64,000 nucleotides of DNA from an uncultured Rhodospirillaceae bacterium (GTDB lineage Bacteria; Pseudomonadota; Alphaproteobacteria; Rhodospirillales; Rhodospirillaceae), in assembly GCA_943787205.1 (NCBI GenBank), contig CALSLN010000001.1:248001-312000 (forward strand), given 5' to 3'. Below the pieces are notes generated by a model. That model searched no databases and had not been told where the DNA came from. It saw only the letters and a program-made list of their open reading frames with translations. Shown here piece after piece: positions 43,545 through 52,750 of this stretch. The stretch's first letter is position 1, and the number at the start of each line of letters is the position of its first letter. The position numbers and the translations under genes are program-made.

Positions 43545-44126
43545 TTAGGCTGTTGCGACCACGTTCAGGGAAATCGGTTCTCCAAGGAACGTTTTTTCGC
43601 TTGAGTCCGTAAAAAGGCCGAATGATTTTACTTTGCTCGCACCGTAGAACCCCGCAGCAGCGAGGTTTTGCATGAGAATTTCAAAATTCAATCCTGTCTT
43701 ATGGAAGTCGTAGGGGTCAATTTGCCCACCGAACATCATCCACATCACGAAACTACGTTGCTTAAAGTCTAAGTCTGGGCGAATGAAAAATCGGCATAAA
43801 ACATCCAGGTCGGGCACGCTAATCATAAGCTTTCCGCTTGGTTGTAGGACGCGCCGAATGCCGCGCAATGTCTTAATAAGTTCCCCGTTGTGTGACAGGT
43901 GTTCTAGAACGTGCGAGCAGTAAACAGCTTTGCAGCTTCCATCTGGAAATAGGGATAAGTCTGAGCATTCGGCGACAAAGTCGACGGCAGCGCTATCAAG
44001 GCTATCGAGAATGTACCACCCATCCCGTTTTTCTCTGCCGCCAATGTGCAATTTAATCGGAGTTTGGAGCGAGACGGTGTTGCCTGATTTATCGACAAGT
44101 GCATCTTGAGTTTGTGCGATCGACAT
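43545..44126 (-). CDS. SAM-dependent methyltransferase, type 11-like
   Basis: A 193-residue methyltransferase of the small type that starts KLHIGGREKRDGWYILDSLD, then AVYCSHVLEHLSHNGELIKT, RVLQPSGKLMISVPDLDVLC. Motif I is the variant LHIGG instead of GxGxG. This type often occurs in glycan clusters. It lies 58 bases downstream of a second methyltransferase on the same strand; both may act on one substrate. Confidence 0.78.
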   Translation of the reverse strand: MSIAQTQDALVDKSGNTVSLQTPIKLHIGGREKRDGWYILDSLDSAAVDFVAECSDLSLFPDGSCKAVYCSHVLEHLSHNGELIKTLRGIRRVLQPSGKLMISVPDLDVLCRFFIRPDLDFKQRSFVMWMMFGGQIDPYDFHKTGLNFEILMQNLAAAGFYGASKVKSFGLFTDSSEKTFLGEPISLNVVATA

Positions 44127-44184
44127 TTTTAAAATCGAGTCTTTTTTCTAAGCGGTCAAAAATAAATCTAATTTAGCGCCAGCA

Positions 44185-44916
44185 TCATCGCGGCTCTAAG
44201 GGTGTGGGATCAAGTTTTGATCCGCTGACGAAGCCACGGCACGCTCCGACGTCGACCGGTTTATCTGCCAACTTCCAGGCAATAATGTTTTTGAAGCCCG
44301 CGGCTGCGACCATATTGCCAAGACAGTTTAGTGTTGGGGCCCACCAGTTTGTGGAGTTGTGGCCGTAATTGTCGCCTGGGTAAAACTCCATCACCATTTG
44401 TTTTCCAGGGTAACCAAAATTGAGGCCGCCCTTGTATGGGCTGAAGTCATCCAAGATGGCGCTCTCGACAAAAATCGTTCCGCCGCAAAGGGCAGATAAT
44501 TTGTCTAGAGCCAGAAGGGGGTATCTCAGGTGATAGAGCGTTCCGAAGAAAAAGATGACGTCGAACGACCCCAATTCTTCCGGTGAGATGTCGTATACCG
44601 TCATCTCTAATCGTTTGCAGACCGCATCCGAATACCCGAACGCATCGCGACAAACATCAAACGTATCCCATGCTGTTCGCTGTAGTCCGTCTTTGCCGAG
44701 GTGATCGGAGAAATCATCAATAGCGACAACTTCTTTAGCGCCTCGTTTTAGGGCTTCAAAAGCCCAGTAGCCATCCCAGGAGCCGACGTCCAGGACCCGT
44801 TTGCCCTCCAGGCTTTCTGGGATGCCATAGCTTTCAGTCGAGAGAGGCGCCCAGCCCGGCGTTGTAACGCCGTGGGGCAGTTCTATGCGATGGTACCAGT
44901 AATCAAAGGCATCCAC
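44185..44916 (-). CDS. CmoB-like (DUF1698) methyltransferase
   Basis: A 243-residue protein with GKRVLDVGSWDGYWAFEALK, VVAIDDFSDHL, FDVIFFFGTLYHLRYPLLAL and FVESAILDD, matching the methyltransferase half of CmoB. CmoB carboxymethylates tRNA uridine 34, but this short form lacks its N-terminal part, so tRNA is not assured as substrate. It is upstream of the 43545 gene and downstream of the TRAP operon. Confidence 0.78.
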   Translation of the reverse strand: MDAFDYWYHRIELPHGVTTPGWAPLSTESYGIPESLEGKRVLDVGSWDGYWAFEALKRGAKEVVAIDDFSDHLGKDGLQRTAWDTFDVCRDAFGYSDAVCKRLEMTVYDISPEELGSFDVIFFFGTLYHLRYPLLALDKLSALCGGTIFVESAILDDFSPYKGGLNFGYPGKQMVMEFYPGDNYGHNSTNWWAPTLNCLGNMVAAAGFKNIIAWKLADKPVDVGACRGFVSGSKLDPTPLEPR

Positions 44917-44952
44917 CTTGGATTGTATGTCTGCTTTTTACACGTGCTCGGC

Positions 44953-46266
44953 CTAATCAATGAGGAAAAGTGATAGCCAGGGCACAAACATCACAACAAT
45001 AAGACACATCAACATCAGTATGATGAACGGGATCACGCCCTTGACGATTGTTAAGAAATCTTCACGGAATGCTCCCATGGCGATGATGATGTTAAGGCCC
45101 ATGGGCGGCGTCAGGTAACCAATTTCAAGGTTCACAATCATCATGATACCGAAGTGAATTGTGTCCATGCCATAGTCCGCTGCCATTGGCGGCAGTAACG
45201 GGCTGAGGATCAGAATTGCAGCACCGATGTCTAGGAACAGGCCAACGGCTAAGAGGAGCAAGTTGGTCATGAGCAGGAACAAGAGTTTTGAATCGATGAA
45301 GAGTGTCATCACTTCGACGATCTTGCCGGGTATCTGCTCGTAGGTCATGAACACATTCAGGGAGAGCGCAATGGCAAGAATTGGGAACAGGCTCCCCATC
45401 AGTGTCGATGTGTCACCGACAACGCGCCAAACCAACTGGCCAGCCTCTTTAAGGGTGCCCCCTAATTCTGAGAAACGACCCGTTATCAAATGCATTAAGC
45501 CGTGATTGTGAGCCAGAATTTCAACGGCTAGAGCCGTCAGCACGGCAACGGCCGCAGATTCAGTTGGCGTAAAGTATCCAGAATAAATGCCACCCAAAAT
45601 GACGACGGGTGTCATGAGAGCGAATATGGCACCCTTGAACGTGCTCCAAATTTCACCGCCGTCCCAGATTGCGCCTCTCTTGGACCAATTGACTGTCATT
45701 GCGTAAAGACTCAGCACGATCAGGAGTAGGGCCGCTGGACCTGTTCCGGCGAGGAATAGGTCGGCGATAGATTTCTGTGTCATCACGCCATACAGGATCA
45801 GAGGTATTGATGGCGGGATGATAATTCCAAGCGTTCCGCCGGCGCAGAGCATGCCGATCGAAAATGGGCGCGAGTAGCCTTCTTGGATGAGGGCCGGGTA
45901 CATAATTGAGCCAACCGCCAGTAACGTAACAGCGGATGACCCGGAAATTGCTGCGAACACGCCGCAAGACAACAAACCTGCGATGGCGAGGCCACCTGGT
46001 ATGGGTTTGGTTAAAGATCGCATGAGCAGAATGAGGCGCTCAGCGATTGAACCCTGAGACATGATTGAGCCAGCAAGAATATAGAGCGGGATAGAAAGGA
46101 GAACTTCTCGATTCGATGCGTCCCACATGTCGTAGACGACGTTCATCAACTCGCCGCCACCCCAGAAATAGTAGGCCCAGAATGTTGCGACGCCGAGGAT
46201 GACAATAATGTTCATCCGCAAGATCAAGAGTGAGATGAGAATGATCGCGAGCAGAAGACCGTTCAT
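44953..46266 (-). CDS. dctM: TRAP transporter large permease
   Basis: A 437-residue DctM subunit with about 12 TM helices. Typical segments include GLLSCGVFAAISGSSAVTLL, MLCAGGTLGIIIPPSIPLIL and YFTPTESAAVAVLTALAVE. It imports a carboxylate with sodium ions. It overlaps the DctQ gene by 4 bases (ATGA), and with the DctP gene further upstream forms the only complete TRAP system here; the orphan receptors may use it. Confidence 0.94.
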   Translation of the reverse strand: MNGLLLAIILISLLILRMNIIVILGVATFWAYYFWGGGELMNVVYDMWDASNREVLLSIPLYILAGSIMSQGSIAERLILLMRSLTKPIPGGLAIAGLLSCGVFAAISGSSAVTLLAVGSIMYPALIQEGYSRPFSIGMLCAGGTLGIIIPPSIPLILYGVMTQKSIADLFLAGTGPAALLLIVLSLYAMTVNWSKRGAIWDGGEIWSTFKGAIFALMTPVVILGGIYSGYFTPTESAAVAVLTALAVEILAHNHGLMHLITGRFSELGGTLKEAGQLVWRVVGDTSTLMGSLFPILAIALSLNVFMTYEQIPGKIVEVMTLFIDSKLLFLLMTNLLLLAVGLFLDIGAAILILSPLLPPMAADYGMDTIHFGIMMIVNLEIGYLTPPMGLNIIIAMGAFREDFLTIVKGVIPFIILMLMCLIVVMFVPWLSLFLID

Positions 46267-46838
46267 CGGTTGGTTTCCTGCTGATAGTCCTGCTCGCCGT
46301 CTGTGATGCCCTTTGCTTCTTTATCTGTAGCGACTTCAACGCCCTCAACGGATTCTGGTGGAAGCGGGCGGAGATCAATAAAGATGCCATACAAAGTGTG
46401 GCGCACGGCGACCAGGCCAAAGCCCATGACGATTACGCCTTGAACCGGCCAAATCGGCCACCGCAAGACGGCAGAGACGTCATCGAGTTCGAAGCTTTCG
46501 ACGGATACACCAAATGCGATGTAGGACATAAAGTAACAGAAGGCTGCAAAACCAAACTCGCCGATTCGATTGGCGAGCCGATCCCATCGGCGGAGTATGA
46601 TGTCGGCGAATTTTGGCCGAAAGTGAGATCCGTTTGCTGAGGCAAGTGACACGCCCATGTAAGCGACCACGATCATGCCAACGACGCCGACCTGTGGCGC
46701 GCCAAACCAGCCTGAGCCAGTGAACTCGCGACGCAGCACATCCCCCATCAATGCTCCGGCCATCACCATAAAGGCGATAAAGCACAGGCTTTGCTCAAAG
46801 ATGCGGAGGTAGTGCAAAAAGGCCTTTGCAGTGCGCAA
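46263..46838 (-). CDS. dctQ: TRAP transporter small permease
   Basis: A 191-residue DctQ subunit with four hydrophobic helices, including SLCFIAFMVMAGALMGDVLR and VGVVGMIVVAYMGVSLASAN. The pattern of a helix followed by RREFTGSGWFG is typical. It sits between DctP and DctM in the same leftward operon, with a 111-base gap after DctP. The C-terminal tail is acidic and Gln-rich. Confidence 0.9.
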   Translation of the reverse strand: MRTAKAFLHYLRIFEQSLCFIAFMVMAGALMGDVLRREFTGSGWFGAPQVGVVGMIVVAYMGVSLASANGSHFRPKFADIILRRWDRLANRIGEFGFAAFCYFMSYIAFGVSVESFELDDVSAVLRWPIWPVQGVIVMGFGLVAVRHTLYGIFIDLRPLPPESVEGVEVATDKEAKGITDGEQDYQQETNR

Positions 46839-46949
46839 GGCAAGTCCCCAAAACGATGACAGTGTTATGACTTGGCTTGCATCTTATCCACTGCGCGCAG
46901 GGTTGCAACCGATTGACGCCACCCCATGATCTTTTCGAAGCGCAGACCG

Positions 46950-47951
46950 TTATTCCGCGACCGAAGTGCGGGCGGCGAAGGCCCGTTTACCCTCGAGGAT
47001 GGCGGCGTAGACTTTCTCTGCGTCGCCGCCTATTTCATCTAGAATCGCGCGATGAGACGGTGCTGTCGCGGTAACCCACTGGCTGCGCTGGTCAGAGGTG
47101 AGGGAATGGACGTTCATGCCGCGTGAGACGAGGTCCGTTCTCAAACTCTTGATCAACTCACGAATATCGGCTCGTGCGGGGCCAATTGGATAGAAGGCGC
47201 CTCTGATCTCTCCCTGCTGTTCAGCGCTCAAGCTATCCCACCACTGCTTGTTCGCCATCTGTATGCCCTGATCGTAGGACTGCTGTGTTTCTGTTACGTC
47301 CGTCGCGAAATCAGACAGCGCATAATAAAAGAAAACCATGCTTGCGAGGCCACCATCGACCAAGCCGGTCTGCAATGCTGGTGCAATATCTGCCGTGCCA
47401 AGTGGGATCGAGTCTGCGCCAACGGATTGGAGAAAGGCTTGCGCCGCAAAGTTGGGTGACCCGCGAATCTTCATGCCGTCTGCATCGGTTGGCGTTAAGA
47501 TGGGCTTGGTCGCATACAAGTTACTCCAGCCCACTTCAGACCATTCCAGAAACACGAGGCCGCGGTCAGCGAGAAAATTTGTGAACAGTGTTTGCAAGTA
47601 ATTGTCGAACACGAAGTCCACTTCTTCAGTCGACTCAAAGAGGAAAGGAATCATTGGGACTGCAGATTCTGGAACAATTCCAGCCAAGCCCCACATGGTG
47701 ATGCCGCCAATTTGAATTCGGTTGCGTCGCAAAGCGGTCAGCATTTGCTCTTCGGTGCCGACTTCACCGCGGATGAAATATTCCAGCTCTACGGATGGGG
47801 CGTCCTGGATCTTTGCTTTGAAATAATCCCATTGATGATCCCAGGGAGAATTGACCTGAGCTAAAGCAGTCACCTTGCCGCGCGCAATATCGTCGGCGAC
47901 GGCTGGGCTGGCGAGGGCTAGGAGTCCAAGCAACACGATCAATCGGCCCAT
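46950..47951 (-). CDS. dctP: TRAP transporter substrate-binding protein (with permease)
   Basis: A 333-residue DctP receptor with signal peptide (LIVLLGLLALASPAVA). The segment shared by all five is YFIRGEVGTEEQMLTALRR; the arginine region is MKIRGSPNFAAQAFL, then ALQTGLVDGGLA. It starts the dctPQM operon. The ATG at 47951 has GGGAGATACAG upstream. Its natural ligand is likely a carboxylate; which one is not visible. Confidence 0.92.
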   Translation of the reverse strand: MGRLIVLLGLLALASPAVADDIARGKVTALAQVNSPWDHQWDYFKAKIQDAPSVELEYFIRGEVGTEEQMLTALRRNRIQIGGITMWGLAGIVPESAVPMIPFLFESTEEVDFVFDNYLQTLFTNFLADRGLVFLEWSEVGWSNLYATKPILTPTDADGMKIRGSPNFAAQAFLQSVGADSIPLGTADIAPALQTGLVDGGLASMVFFYYALSDFATDVTETQQSYDQGIQMANKQWWDSLSAEQQGEIRGAFYPIGPARADIRELIKSLRTDLVSRGMNVHSLTSDQRSQWVTATAPSHRAILDEIGGDAEKVYAAILEGKRAFAARTSVAE

Positions 47952-48040
47952 CTGTATCTCCCTGTATGATGGATCACGCCTTAGCATTAAGAACCAAAGC
48001 GGCTAGAGTGTGGCACTCTTTAATTACCGCATATAGGCCT

Positions 48041-48691
48041 ATGACTCGCATTTTTACCCGTCTCTTCGCGATCTTGATCGTTGCCCTATACCCTTTTGTT
48101 GGGCAGACCGAAGAATCAGCCGACCAAGACCTGGAAACGCTCTTAAGTTGGCTTCAGGGCACCTATTCGAATCAAGCGCAAATCGATAGCGGTGCGTTAG
48201 AGGCAGACACAGATCTTTTGTTTCCTGTTTTTCAGAAAATCGACATCCCGGCTTTTGGGCGCCATGTCGTTTATCTGCAATGGCCAATCGGTGCGCCTGA
48301 CGGGCGTTTACAACGTCAGAGAATATGGGTTTTTGAACGCGGGCCGAACGGGCTCGTCATGGATTTCTTTACATTGAAAGAGCCTGGTCGTTGGCTCAAT
48401 GCGCATCTCAAACCGGAGTCTGTGCGCGGCATGACCAAGGCAGATACGATTGGGTATCCACGAACGTGCCTTTTGCCGGTTCGGCGAATGGGCGATGTTT
48501 TTACAGCCAGCATCCCATCGACATGCGAAATCGTGTCCCAAGGCACTAAGATATCCATGACCCTTCAGTCACACATCAAAATTTCAGAAAATGAAATGAC
48601 CTATCGAGAAGGTGGGCGACGGGGTGATGGCACGTTGGTCTTCAAGGTGCCCGCGTCGACGCAGTATCAATTCGTCAAAGTAAAAGATTAG
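48041..48691 (+). CDS. CpcT/CpeT-family protein
   Basis: A 216-residue protein with an N-terminal signal-like segment (LFAILIVALYPFVG). LSWLQGTYSNQAQID, HVVYLQWPIGAPDGRLQRQR and WVFERGPNGLVMDFF match the CpcT/CpeT chromophore-lyase fold (DUF1001). That family attaches bilins in cyanobacteria, but members in bacteria without phycobilisomes are of unknown function. The ATG at 48041 is taken; an upstream extension to 47966 would overlap the divergent DctP promoter. Confidence 0.72.
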   Translation: MTRIFTRLFAILIVALYPFVGQTEESADQDLETLLSWLQGTYSNQAQIDSGALEADTDLLFPVFQKIDIPAFGRHVVYLQWPIGAPDGRLQRQRIWVFERGPNGLVMDFFTLKEPGRWLNAHLKPESVRGMTKADTIGYPRTCLLPVRRMGDVFTASIPSTCEIVSQGTKISMTLQSHIKISENEMTYREGGRRGDGTLVFKVPASTQYQFVKVKD

Positions 48692-48714
48692 TAGGGTTAA
48701 GAGTCGCCCGCGAC

Positions 48715-48939
48715 CTATGGATCTTCCATTGGTTTTACGTAGGGGCCGGAGTGCGGCTTAGTATGCCAGACAACGGCACAGAAAAAGCTGTGCGATATCG
48801 CAAAGAACAGCCACACAGGCCAGGGTGGAAGAGCACCAAGCAGAACGGTGGTCATCATAAGTAAAATGATCCCAACGGCTACGGTCATCCATAGGATAAC
48901 ACGTTTGCGGTTCATGGGGGTGTTGCTTGTTTGAGGCAT
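48715..48939 (-). CDS. Small membrane protein, unknown
   Basis: A 74-residue protein with two hydrophobic helices, VILWMTVAVGIILLMMTTVL and WPVWLFFAISHSFFCAVVW, and a short polar end with PYVKPMEDP. No strong ribosome site is visible. Composition supports a real gene, but I cannot name a family. Confidence 0.55.
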   Translation of the reverse strand: MPQTSNTPMNRKRVILWMTVAVGIILLMMTTVLLGALPPWPVWLFFAISHSFFCAVVWHTKPHSGPYVKPMEDP

Positions 48940-49045
48940 GCTGGATAATACCGCTCAAGAGATTGTTATCCAAGACCTTGCTTTAAGGCTGACAGTCCCG
49001 CCTCAGTCGCTAGAATGCGACCAACCAAAAGCGGAAGGGATTGCA

Positions 49046-49738
49046 ATGATTGATCTGTACTACTGGCCTACGCCCAATGGTCATAAGGTTCCCATCATGT
49101 TGGAAGAGTGCGGACTCGAGTATGAGGTCCACGGCATCAACATGTTGAAGGGGGATCAATTCGATGAGGCGTTTCTCAAAATAAATCCCAACAATAAAAT
49201 ACCGGCCATTGTTGATCGTGACGGTCCGAGCGGCCAACCGTATACCGTGTTTGAATCAGGCGCGATCCTTCTCTATCTGGCCGACAAGACAAAAAAATTC
49301 ATTCCGGAAGACCCGGCGGGTCGGTTCGATACGATCCAGTGGCTGTTCTTTCAAATGGCCAACGTAGGCCCCATGTTCGGCCAGTGTGGACACTTTCTTC
49401 AATATGCGCCGGAGCGTATTCAATACGGTATTGATCGCTATCAGGGTGAAACCAAACGCTTGTACCGGGTGATGGATAAGCGCCTTGGCGAGGTTGAGTA
49501 TCTTGCTGGCGATTACTCTATCGCCGATATGGCGACTTATCCTTGGGTTAAGATCAATCACTTCCACGAAATCGATATGGATGAGTATCCCAACGTCAAA
49601 CGGTGGCGTGAAGATGTTGGGTCGCGGCCAAGTGTGGTTGCGGGCTGCGCTGTTCTGGAAGATGTCATGAAGCTCGGTGGTCCAGATGACGAGGCTTTCG
49701 ATAACCTGTTCAATAAACAGAACGAAGACCGGAGGTAG
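49046..49738 (+). CDS. Glutathione S-transferase, Ure2p/YghU-like
   Basis: A 230-residue GST. The thioredoxin-like half starts YYWPTPNGHKVPIMLEECGL, with the glutathione site NPNNKIPAIVD and YTVFESGAILLYLADKT. The helical half includes GDYSIADMATYPWV. Family members act as peroxidases or disulfide reductases. The ATG at 49046 has GGAAGGG upstream. An isochorismatase-like gene follows 5 bases later, probably co-transcribed. Confidence 0.9.
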   Translation: MIDLYYWPTPNGHKVPIMLEECGLEYEVHGINMLKGDQFDEAFLKINPNNKIPAIVDRDGPSGQPYTVFESGAILLYLADKTKKFIPEDPAGRFDTIQWLFFQMANVGPMFGQCGHFLQYAPERIQYGIDRYQGETKRLYRVMDKRLGEVEYLAGDYSIADMATYPWVKINHFHEIDMDEYPNVKRWREDVGSRPSVVAGCAVLEDVMKLGGPDDEAFDNLFNKQNEDRR

Positions 49739-49743
49739 ATGTC

Positions 49744-50295
49744 GTGATTCTCGATCGCGATCGATCGCAGCTCATCATTGTTGACGTGCAAGAACGTCTC
49801 GTGCCCGCTATGCACGAAAGCGACCGCATGATTGATAAATGTGCGTTGCTCATGCGCGGCGCGGCGGAATTGGGCGTGCCCATCATCGTTTCAGAGCAGT
49901 ACCGCAAGGGCCTTGGCCCGACGGTGCCGCAGTTGGATGCGCTTAAGGGCGAAGCCGTCGTTCGAGAGAAAATGCATTTCTCCTGCTCAGAGGATCCGGA
50001 CATTCTTGCAGATGTATCAAACTTAGCGAATGCGGGGCGTCGTCAAATGGTGATTGCTGGCATAGAAGCGCACGTTTGTGTGCTGCAATCCGCGTTGGGA
50101 TTTAAGAAAGCCGGATTCGATGTTTACGTCGCGATGGATGCAGCCGCGTCGCGCCTGCAGTCTAGCGTCGACCTAGCGCGAGACCGGCTTTCGGCGAACC
50201 GGGTTACACCCGTTAATGCAGAAATGGTGCTTTTCGAGTGGCTGAATGTTTCTGGCACGCCCGAGTTCAAAGCCATCAGCAAACTGGTTAAATAG
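49744..50295 (+). CDS. Isochorismatase-like cysteine hydrolase
   Basis: A 183-residue hydrolase from GTG 49744 (GGAGG upstream). The catalytic Asp lies in QLIIVDVQERL, Lys in VVREKMHFSCSEDPD and nucleophile Cys in IAGIEAHVCVLQSALG, as in nicotinamidase-like enzymes. It cleaves an amide or vinyl ether; the substrate is unknown. It is convergent with the threonine dehydratase gene. Confidence 0.88.
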   Translation: MILDRDRSQLIIVDVQERLVPAMHESDRMIDKCALLMRGAAELGVPIIVSEQYRKGLGPTVPQLDALKGEAVVREKMHFSCSEDPDILADVSNLANAGRRQMVIAGIEAHVCVLQSALGFKKAGFDVYVAMDAAASRLQSSVDLARDRLSANRVTPVNAEMVLFEWLNVSGTPEFKAISKLVK

Positions 50296-50313
50296 CCGCT
50301 TAGAATAAATGAT

Positions 50314-51531
50314 CTAGGGCTCTGTTGGGTCCTTAATGCGGATCGTAAATCCAGCTTCCGTGAGGCGGCTGATGACCAGCTGGGCGTGCGCCTCATCCCG
50401 CGTTTCGATTGTAATGTTGAGTCGCGCCGCGCTCGCAGAAAGATCCATGGCGAAACGCGTGTGCGCCACCTCAAGAACGTTCGCACCTAGGTCTGCGCAA
50501 ATCCCAGCAACCGCATTCAACTGTCCTGGTTTGTCTGGCATTGCGATGGAGAGAGTCAAAACTTGCCCTAGTCGGACCAAGTCGCGCATGAGTACGGACG
50601 ACAACATGCGTGCATCGATATTGCCCCCTGACAGAACCAGTCCAACGCGTTTGCCAGCGAAGAGGTCTGGGTGCTCGATGAGGGCGGCTAAGCTTGACGC
50701 GCCCGCGCCTTCTGCCACGACTTTGTCGCGGGATAGAAACATCGAGACAGCGCGCTCCATGCTCGTTTCAGATACGGTCACGACGTCTTTGACGTGTTCC
50801 TGAATTAGCGGCAACGGCCGCGTACCAATTGTTCTGACTGCAATGCCTTCACCGAGTGTCGACCCCTCGCACGGAAGATTAGACTGTTTGAGTGCGTTGG
50901 TCAGCGATGGGTATAGTTCCGGCTCTACCCCGATAATATCTACGCTTGGTTTTAGACCTTTAGCCGCGACCGCACTTCCCGCAATCATGCCGCCGCCGCC
51001 AACCGGAATGACCAAGACGTCGAGGTCTGGGTCGTCTTCAATCATCTCCAGGCCAATCGTGCCCTGACCAGCCACCACGTCTATGTCGTCATAGGGATGT
51101 ACAAACGTGAAGCCGTGTTGAATTGCCAGTTCTCGCGCATGGTTTTCCGCGCCTTCGAGCGTATCGCCTTCCAGTTCAACCTTGGCGCCATACTCTTTGG
51201 TTTTGCGCACTTTGACGAATGGTGTGCCCTTTGGCATGACGATTGTGGCTGGAATGTTGAGGCGTTGTGCTTGATAGGCAACGCCTTGCGCATGGTTGCC
51301 CGCAGACATCGCAACGACGCCGTTTGCACGTTCTTCATCGTTCAATTTTGCCAGGCGTGATAATGCCCCGCGCGCTTTAAAAGCGCCTGTGTGTTGAAGG
51401 TTTTCGTACTTCACGACGACGGTGGTGCTGAGGCGGCGTGATAAGGCTTCGGATTCTAAACAGGGTGTTCGCCTAACCCCGCCCTTGATGCGTTCGGCCG
51501 CCGCTCTGACGTCTGATAGGGACAGGCTCAC
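50314..51531 (-). CDS. ilvA: Threonine ammonia-lyase with ACT domain
   Basis: A 405-residue PLP enzyme. The PLP lysine is Lys52 in HTGAFKARGALSRL; the cofactor phosphate loop is PVGGGGMIAGSAVAAKG. MSAGNHAQGVAYQAQ is the substrate loop. The last ~75 residues form an ACT-like regulatory domain (LTLSIAMPDKPGQLNAVAG). It deaminates threonine (or serine) to 2-oxobutyrate; the single ACT domain is typical of the catabolic/TdcB-like or short IlvA forms. Confidence 0.9.
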   Translation of the reverse strand: MSLSLSDVRAAAERIKGGVRRTPCLESEALSRRLSTTVVVKYENLQHTGAFKARGALSRLAKLNDEERANGVVAMSAGNHAQGVAYQAQRLNIPATIVMPKGTPFVKVRKTKEYGAKVELEGDTLEGAENHARELAIQHGFTFVHPYDDIDVVAGQGTIGLEMIEDDPDLDVLVIPVGGGGMIAGSAVAAKGLKPSVDIIGVEPELYPSLTNALKQSNLPCEGSTLGEGIAVRTIGTRPLPLIQEHVKDVVTVSETSMERAVSMFLSRDKVVAEGAGASSLAALIEHPDLFAGKRVGLVLSGGNIDARMLSSVLMRDLVRLGQVLTLSIAMPDKPGQLNAVAGICADLGANVLEVAHTRFAMDLSASAARLNITIETRDEAHAQLVISRLTEAGFTIRIKDPTEP

Positions 51532-51829
51532 GATGTCACCTCATAGGCAGGGTAAGTAGAGTGATTATCTTTTAAACTGTGGGGGACCATGATCGTCGGT
51601 CTCATTGGAAAACATAGACAGGTGATACAAGCGCACGGGAAAAGCCCGGATCTCCTTAGAGAACCGGGATGGTAATTCGGGCGATGATGCGCATGACGAT
51701 CATTCTGTTGGCTTAGCAGTATGGCTTAATGCCGTCCAGTGAGGAGTCCTCCTAGGTCTGCCATAGTCCTTGCGGACGTTGGGGGTGGCGTATAGGACAG
51801 AAAGGTAACCTGAGCTTGAGGACGTGTTG
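51532..51829. other. Intergenic region before the EamA transporter
   Basis: 298 bases, divergent between the dehydratase and transporter genes. I see no gene. A weak inverted repeat (GAGGA/TCCTC, near 51737-51750) is present but too short to assign. It must hold the two promoters. Confidence 0.5.
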
Positions 51830-52750
51830 ATGACCGGGGTCTCGACGACAGAAAACCGCTCTTTCGGGATCGGTCTAATGATCAGCGCCATGTTCACGAT
51901 GACGGCAATGGATGCTGCTGTGAAATGGGCGGTCGCTGACTATAGTCTTCAGCAGGTCAATTTTATTCGCAGCATTGCTGCAATGCTCGTGCTTGCGCCG
52001 TTGATCTGGAAGAGTGGCGGTCTCCGTGCCCTCCACACCACCCGGCCTCTCGTTCACGTGTGGCGCACCTCGTTAATGATCATCATTAGTTATACGTGGT
52101 TCTTTGCCTTGGGCCGTATGAAGCTTGCTGACATCGGCGCAATCGTCATGGTGTCTCCCCTCATGATCACGGCGCTCTCGGCTCAGTTGCTTGGCGAGAA
52201 GGTTGGGTTGAGGCGGTGGATTGCTGTGGGCATTGGGTTTGCCGGTATGTTGATGATTGTTCGTCCGGGTGCCGGTGTGTTCCAGCCTATTGCTTTGATC
52301 GCCGTTGCCGTTGCGTTTGGCTACGCCCTGCTCATCCTCTCGAACCGAGCGAATCGTGAGAAAGAAAGTCTTGCCGCGATGACGTATTACCCGTTGATCG
52401 GGATTTTCGTTGTTTCCGGATTGTTCTCGCCCATCGGCTGGGTGCAACCAACCGCCGTCGCCTGGGGTGCCATGATTTTCGTTGGTCTTTGCGCGGGGAT
52501 TGGCCACCTATGTTTAACGCTGGCCTTTCGTTACGCGTCGCCGCCTGTTTTAGCACCACTAGAATATACGGGGCTGATTTGGGCAGTCTTGTTCGGTTAT
52601 TGGTTCTTTGACGAACTTCCGGATCAGTGGACTGTCGCTGGCATGATAACGATCGCTGGGGCCGGCGTGTTTGTTGTTTATCGCGAGGCGTCGTTATCTG
52701 GTGTGCCGGTATCGGACACACCGGCAGCAAAGGCAGACCTACCAGATTGA
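51830..52750 (+). CDS. EamA (DMT-superfamily) transporter
   Basis: A 306-residue membrane protein with ten helices in two EamA repeats, for example IGLMISAMFTMTAMDAAVKW, LADIGAIVMVSPLMITALSA and ASPPVLAPLEYTGLIWAVLF. Family members export metabolites such as amino acids; position beside threonine dehydratase is suggestive only. The ATG at 51830 has GAGGACG upstream. Its 3' end overlaps the convergent TRAP receptor gene by 73 bases. Confidence 0.9.
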   Translation: MTGVSTTENRSFGIGLMISAMFTMTAMDAAVKWAVADYSLQQVNFIRSIAAMLVLAPLIWKSGGLRALHTTRPLVHVWRTSLMIIISYTWFFALGRMKLADIGAIVMVSPLMITALSAQLLGEKVGLRRWIAVGIGFAGMLMIVRPGAGVFQPIALIAVAVAFGYALLILSNRANREKESLAAMTYYPLIGIFVVSGLFSPIGWVQPTAVAWGAMIFVGLCAGIGHLCLTLAFRYASPPVLAPLEYTGLIWAVLFGYWFFDELPDQWTVAGMITIAGAGVFVVYREASLSGVPVSDTPAAKADLPD

